42,838 bases of DNA from Eggerthellaceae bacterium. Lineage in GTDB: Bacteria > Actinomycetota > Coriobacteriia > Coriobacteriales > Eggerthellaceae. Location of the stretch: NCBI GenBank assembly GCA_030524475.1, contig JAUNGO010000015.1:1-42838 (forward strand), written 5' to 3'. Made by a program: the position numbers and the translations under genes. The notes under the pieces are model-generated. The model worked only from the letters and a program-made list of their open reading frames with translations, was not told the DNA's origin and ran no database searches. This document shows, piece after piece, positions 40,464 to 42,838 of the stretch (positions within the stretch are counted from its first letter, which is position 1; each line of letters begins with the position of its first letter).

Positions 40464-41202
40464 GTGATCAGGCGTTTTGACGCTTCCGACCGGGAAACGG
40501 ATGGGATCGTGGAAGGGAAAGTTCTCGCCATCGTGCCGGCGTACAACGAAGAGGCCAACATCGTCTCGACGGTGGAGGACCTCAAGCGGAACGCGCCGGG
40601 GGTGGACTACATCGTCATCGACGACGGCTCGCGCGACGCGACCGCCGCGATTTGCCGGGAGCGGGGGTACCGCTTCGCGTCGCTGTGCACCAACATGGGC
40701 CTTGCCGGGGGCTTTCGCACCGGCATGAAGTACGCGTTGCGCGGCGGCTACGACTACGCCATCCAGTTCGACGCCGACGGGCAGCACTCGGCGGCCTACA
40801 TCGAAAGCATGGTCGAACGTGCGCGGCAGACGGGCGCGAACATCGTGATCGGCTCGCGGTTCATCGCGCGCAAAAAGCCCGTTTCGGCGCATGGCGGGCT
40901 CGACGCTCATCACGGCCATGATTCGCCTCACCACGCGTGCGCGCGTGACCGACCCCACCTCGGGCATGCGGCTGTTCGACGCGTCGATGATCAAGCTGTT
41001 CGCGAACGAGCCCGACCTCGGCCCCGAGCCCGACTCGCTGGCCTTTCTGCTTCGGCAGGGCTGCGTTTTGTCCGAGGTGCAGGTTGAGATGCGCGACCGC
41101 ACGGCGGGGGAGAGCTACTTGAACCTCACCAAGTCGGTGTCGTACATGCTGCGCATGAGCGTGTCCATTTTGGTCGCCCAATGGTTCAGGAGGCTCAAAT
41201 GA
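40464..41202 (+). pseudogene. GT2 glycosyltransferase broken by a frameshift near 40884
   Basis: The first part (from GTG 40464, or an alternative ATG 40431 or GTG 40509) reads as a GT-A domain: LAIVPAYNEEANIV, VIDDGSRDAT, FDADGQHSAAYI, GSRFIARKKPVSA. The same protein continues in another frame from about 40885: AGSTLITAMIRLTTRARVTDPTSGMRLFD, to a stop at 41202. At the junction GCGCATGG would become in-frame if a GC dinucleotide were added (GCGCGCATGG), so a 2-nt loss is likely. It may be a sequencing or assembly error or a real inactivation. The intact protein would be a short GT2 usually paired with DUF2304. The downstream gene overlaps its stop. Confidence 0.75.
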
Positions 41203-41642
41203 TGACCCCGCCGTTCGCTGTTCTTCTGGTCGTCGGCGCGGTTGTGGTGTTCGCGCTCGTGCTGCGCAAGATCAGGCGCTCCGAGATTGCCGTGGCCGAC
41301 TCGGTGTTCTGGTTCTTCTTCGCGCTGAGCCTCGTGGTTTTGGCGGCGTTTCCGGGCATCGCCTTCAAGCTGTCCGAGATGCTGGGGTTCATGTCGGTGG
41401 TGAACTTCGTCTTCCTCTACGTGATAGCGGTTTTGGTGGTGAAGGTGTTCTTCATGGCGGTCGAGATCGCGAAGCTGCGCGCCAAGCAGGCCGAGCTGGT
41501 GGAGGAAAAGGCGCTGTCCGACCTGGCGCTTGGTCGCTTTGGGGGCGTTGACGGAACGGGCGTGGAAGGCGCGGCGTTGCGCGCGGACAGCCCAGCGAAT
41601 GCGACGGCGCGCACGCGCGCGGACGGCGAAGAGGGCTGCTAG
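41199..41642 (+). CDS. DUF2304 membrane protein
   Basis: The 147-residue protein has three hydrophobic helices (about 5-21, 34-55, 65-88) and a short charged, Ala-rich tail. Size and layout match DUF2304, a family commonly found next to GT2 enzymes and thought to help lipid-linked sugar handling. Its start overlaps the GT2 stop, with AGGAGG 5 bases upstream; ATG 41202 is an equal alternative. Function unknown beyond context. Confidence 0.75.
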   Translation: MMTPPFAVLLVVGAVVVFALVLRKIRRSEIAVADSVFWFFFALSLVVLAAFPGIAFKLSEMLGFMSVVNFVFLYVIAVLVVKVFFMAVEIAKLRAKQAELVEEKALSDLALGRFGGVDGTGVEGAALRADSPANATARTRADGEEGC

Positions 41643-41643
41643 C

Positions 41644-42753
41644 GTGGATGCGTCGTGGGAAGCGTTCGTTGCGTGCGTGGCGTGGGAGGCGGCGCTTTTG
41701 TGGGTGCCGGGCTATCTGCTTTTGCGCGGCGCGCGCGTGCGGCGCTGCACGGCGTTTCTGTGCGCGCCGGTGGTTCCGACGGCGCTGTACGCCCTTTTGG
41801 GCACGGTCTACGGCAAGCTCGGCGTGTTCGCCACGTGGGCGAACGTGGCGGGCCCCGTGCTCGCGCTTTCGCTCGCGGTGTTCGCTGCGGGGTGCCTCTA
41901 TGGGCGCATGAGGCGCGGCGCGGCGCGCGATCTTCTGGCGTTTTCGGTGAAGCTGCCCGATGCAGTCGAAGGGTCTGGCGGTGCGGAAACCGACGGGCGT
42001 GACAAGACGGGTGTCGCAAACGGCGTCGACGCGCGTGGTGCGGCGGGCGTCGCAGAGGCTGCTGCGCTGCCCCGTTTTCTCCGACGCGGCTTCGATGCGA
42101 AGAGCACGGCGCTTTACCTGGCGACGGGGCTTGTGGCGACCGTGCTGTTCACCGCGCTTTCGCTCGAGAGCGCTGCGGGGTTTGCCCAGTCGTTTGACAG
42201 CATGCATCATTTGGGCATGATCCGCGTGTTCGTCGACTCGGGGTGCTGGTCGGCGCTCGACGTGGCGACGTACGCGCCCGATCTGCGCGCCGACTTCATG
42301 CCGATCGCCGGATGGGGCTTCTATCCCGTGGCGTGGCACTGCTTGGCGGCGTTTTCGGCGTCGGCTTGGGGCGTGTCGGCTGAAGTGGCGGCGAACGCGA
42401 CGAACTTCCTGTTCGAGGGTCTGGTCTACCCGGCGGGCATGTGCGTGCTTCTGCGCGCGGTGCTTCGCGACAACCCCCGCGCGCAGGCGTGGGGTGCGCT
42501 CGCCGCGGTGTCGTTCATGGCGTTTCCGTGGCAGATGGTGAACTGGGGGCCGCTCTATCCCAACTTGGCGGCGTTCGCGCTCATGCCGCCGGTTGTCGCG
42601 TTCTTCATGGCGCTGTTCCGCGAGAGGACGCCGCGCGCCGAGCGGACGCTTGCCGCGCTTTTGTTCGCGCTCGGCATCGTTGGGCGGGCGCGCGCGCAAC
42701 CCAAAGCGGGGTTGAAGGCGGGGGTGGTGGGCATTACGTATTTGGTGGTTTAG
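41644..42753 (+). CDS. DUF6541-like multispanning membrane protein, C-terminus unreliable
   Basis: The GTG start follows the DUF2304 stop by one base. The frame shows many membrane helices, an Ala/Gly-rich cytoplasmic loop (about 100-145) and the segment FAQSFDSMHHLGMIRVFVDSG followed by WGFYPVAWHCLAAF, typical of GT-C-like DUF6541 proteins. Family members are usually 600 or more residues long, so this 369-residue frame is cut short. The last 25 residues become Gly/Val/Ala-rich and lose the family pattern while the DNA fills with G runs, so the stop at 42751 is probably an artefact. It is the third gene of a GT2-DUF2304-DUF6541 surface-glycan operon. Confidence 0.65.
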   Translation: MDASWEAFVACVAWEAALLWVPGYLLLRGARVRRCTAFLCAPVVPTALYALLGTVYGKLGVFATWANVAGPVLALSLAVFAAGCLYGRMRRGAARDLLAFSVKLPDAVEGSGGAETDGRDKTGVANGVDARGAAGVAEAAALPRFLRRGFDAKSTALYLATGLVATVLFTALSLESAAGFAQSFDSMHHLGMIRVFVDSGCWSALDVATYAPDLRADFMPIAGWGFYPVAWHCLAAFSASAWGVSAEVAANATNFLFEGLVYPAGMCVLLRAVLRDNPRAQAWGALAAVSFMAFPWQMVNWGPLYPNLAAFALMPPVVAFFMALFRERTPRAERTLAALLFALGIVGRARAQPKAGLKAGVVGITYLVV

Positions 42754-42838
42754 GCGCGGGGGGGGGCGGGGGGGATTGGGGGGGTGGGGGGGGAAATGTG
42801 GGGAAAAAGTAGGGGAATGGGAGTTGGGAGGCGGGGTG

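Overview
The window is GC-rich bacterial chromosome, most likely from the actinobacterial class Coriobacteriia (Eggerthella-like lineages). This assignment is an inference from the mix of genes: a short SufC/SufB pair, a group 3 [NiFe] hydrogenase, a solitary TrpB2, GtrB/YfhO/GtrA glycosylation proteins, and many GTG starts in a GC-rich background. No rRNA, CRISPR array, prophage or insertion sequence was seen. Two tRNA genes are present.

Layout. Positions 1-7105 hold a cell-surface block: a 5'-truncated polysaccharide deacetylase, a DUF4012 membrane protein, a GtrB/CsbB-type glycosyltransferase and a YfhO-type membrane protein. Positions 7106-7590 form a long gap with possible RNA structure ahead of an orphan solute-binding lipoprotein. 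The minus-strand sufC-sufB pair follows (8778-10624), then a large M16C metallopeptidase. Next comes a solitary trpB2 gene behind a classical tryptophan attenuator whose leader peptide contains three consecutive Trp codons. Two anchored membrane proteins precede the infC-rpmI-rplT operon, which has its own promoter, a leader terminator and an ATA start codon for infC. A NifX-like protein, a DEAD-box helicase and a GT28/MGDG-synthase-like glycosyltransferase lie on the minus strand (19429-23079). Then come another polyprenyl-type GT2, tRNA-Glu, a GtrA-like protein, an AbiE-like toxin-antitoxin pair bracketed by two near-identical palindromic repeats, and tRNA-Arg.

From 27373 on there is a small unknown protein, a RumA-type RNA methyltransferase, a cyclophilin, a TPR membrane protein, ndk, and a tight four-gene [NiFe] hydrogenase operon (31871-35919). 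On the minus strand follow comF, an orphan Hpt protein, and a lic-type phosphocholine module: a LicB-like permease plus a fused HTH-LicC-LicA protein. The window ends with a GT2 gene broken by an apparent 2-nt deletion, DUF2304 and DUF6541 proteins, and a G-run-rich terminus that looks like degraded sequence.

Functionally, three scattered groups (1-7105, 21685-25318, 37490-42753) point to the cell envelope: lipid-linked sugar donors, flippase-like proteins, a transferase, glycolipid synthesis and phosphocholine activation. The other clear units are translation (infC operon), Fe-S assembly, tryptophan-responsive indole/Trp metabolism and soluble hydrogenase redox chemistry. Intergenic regions carry several families of short palindromic repeats.
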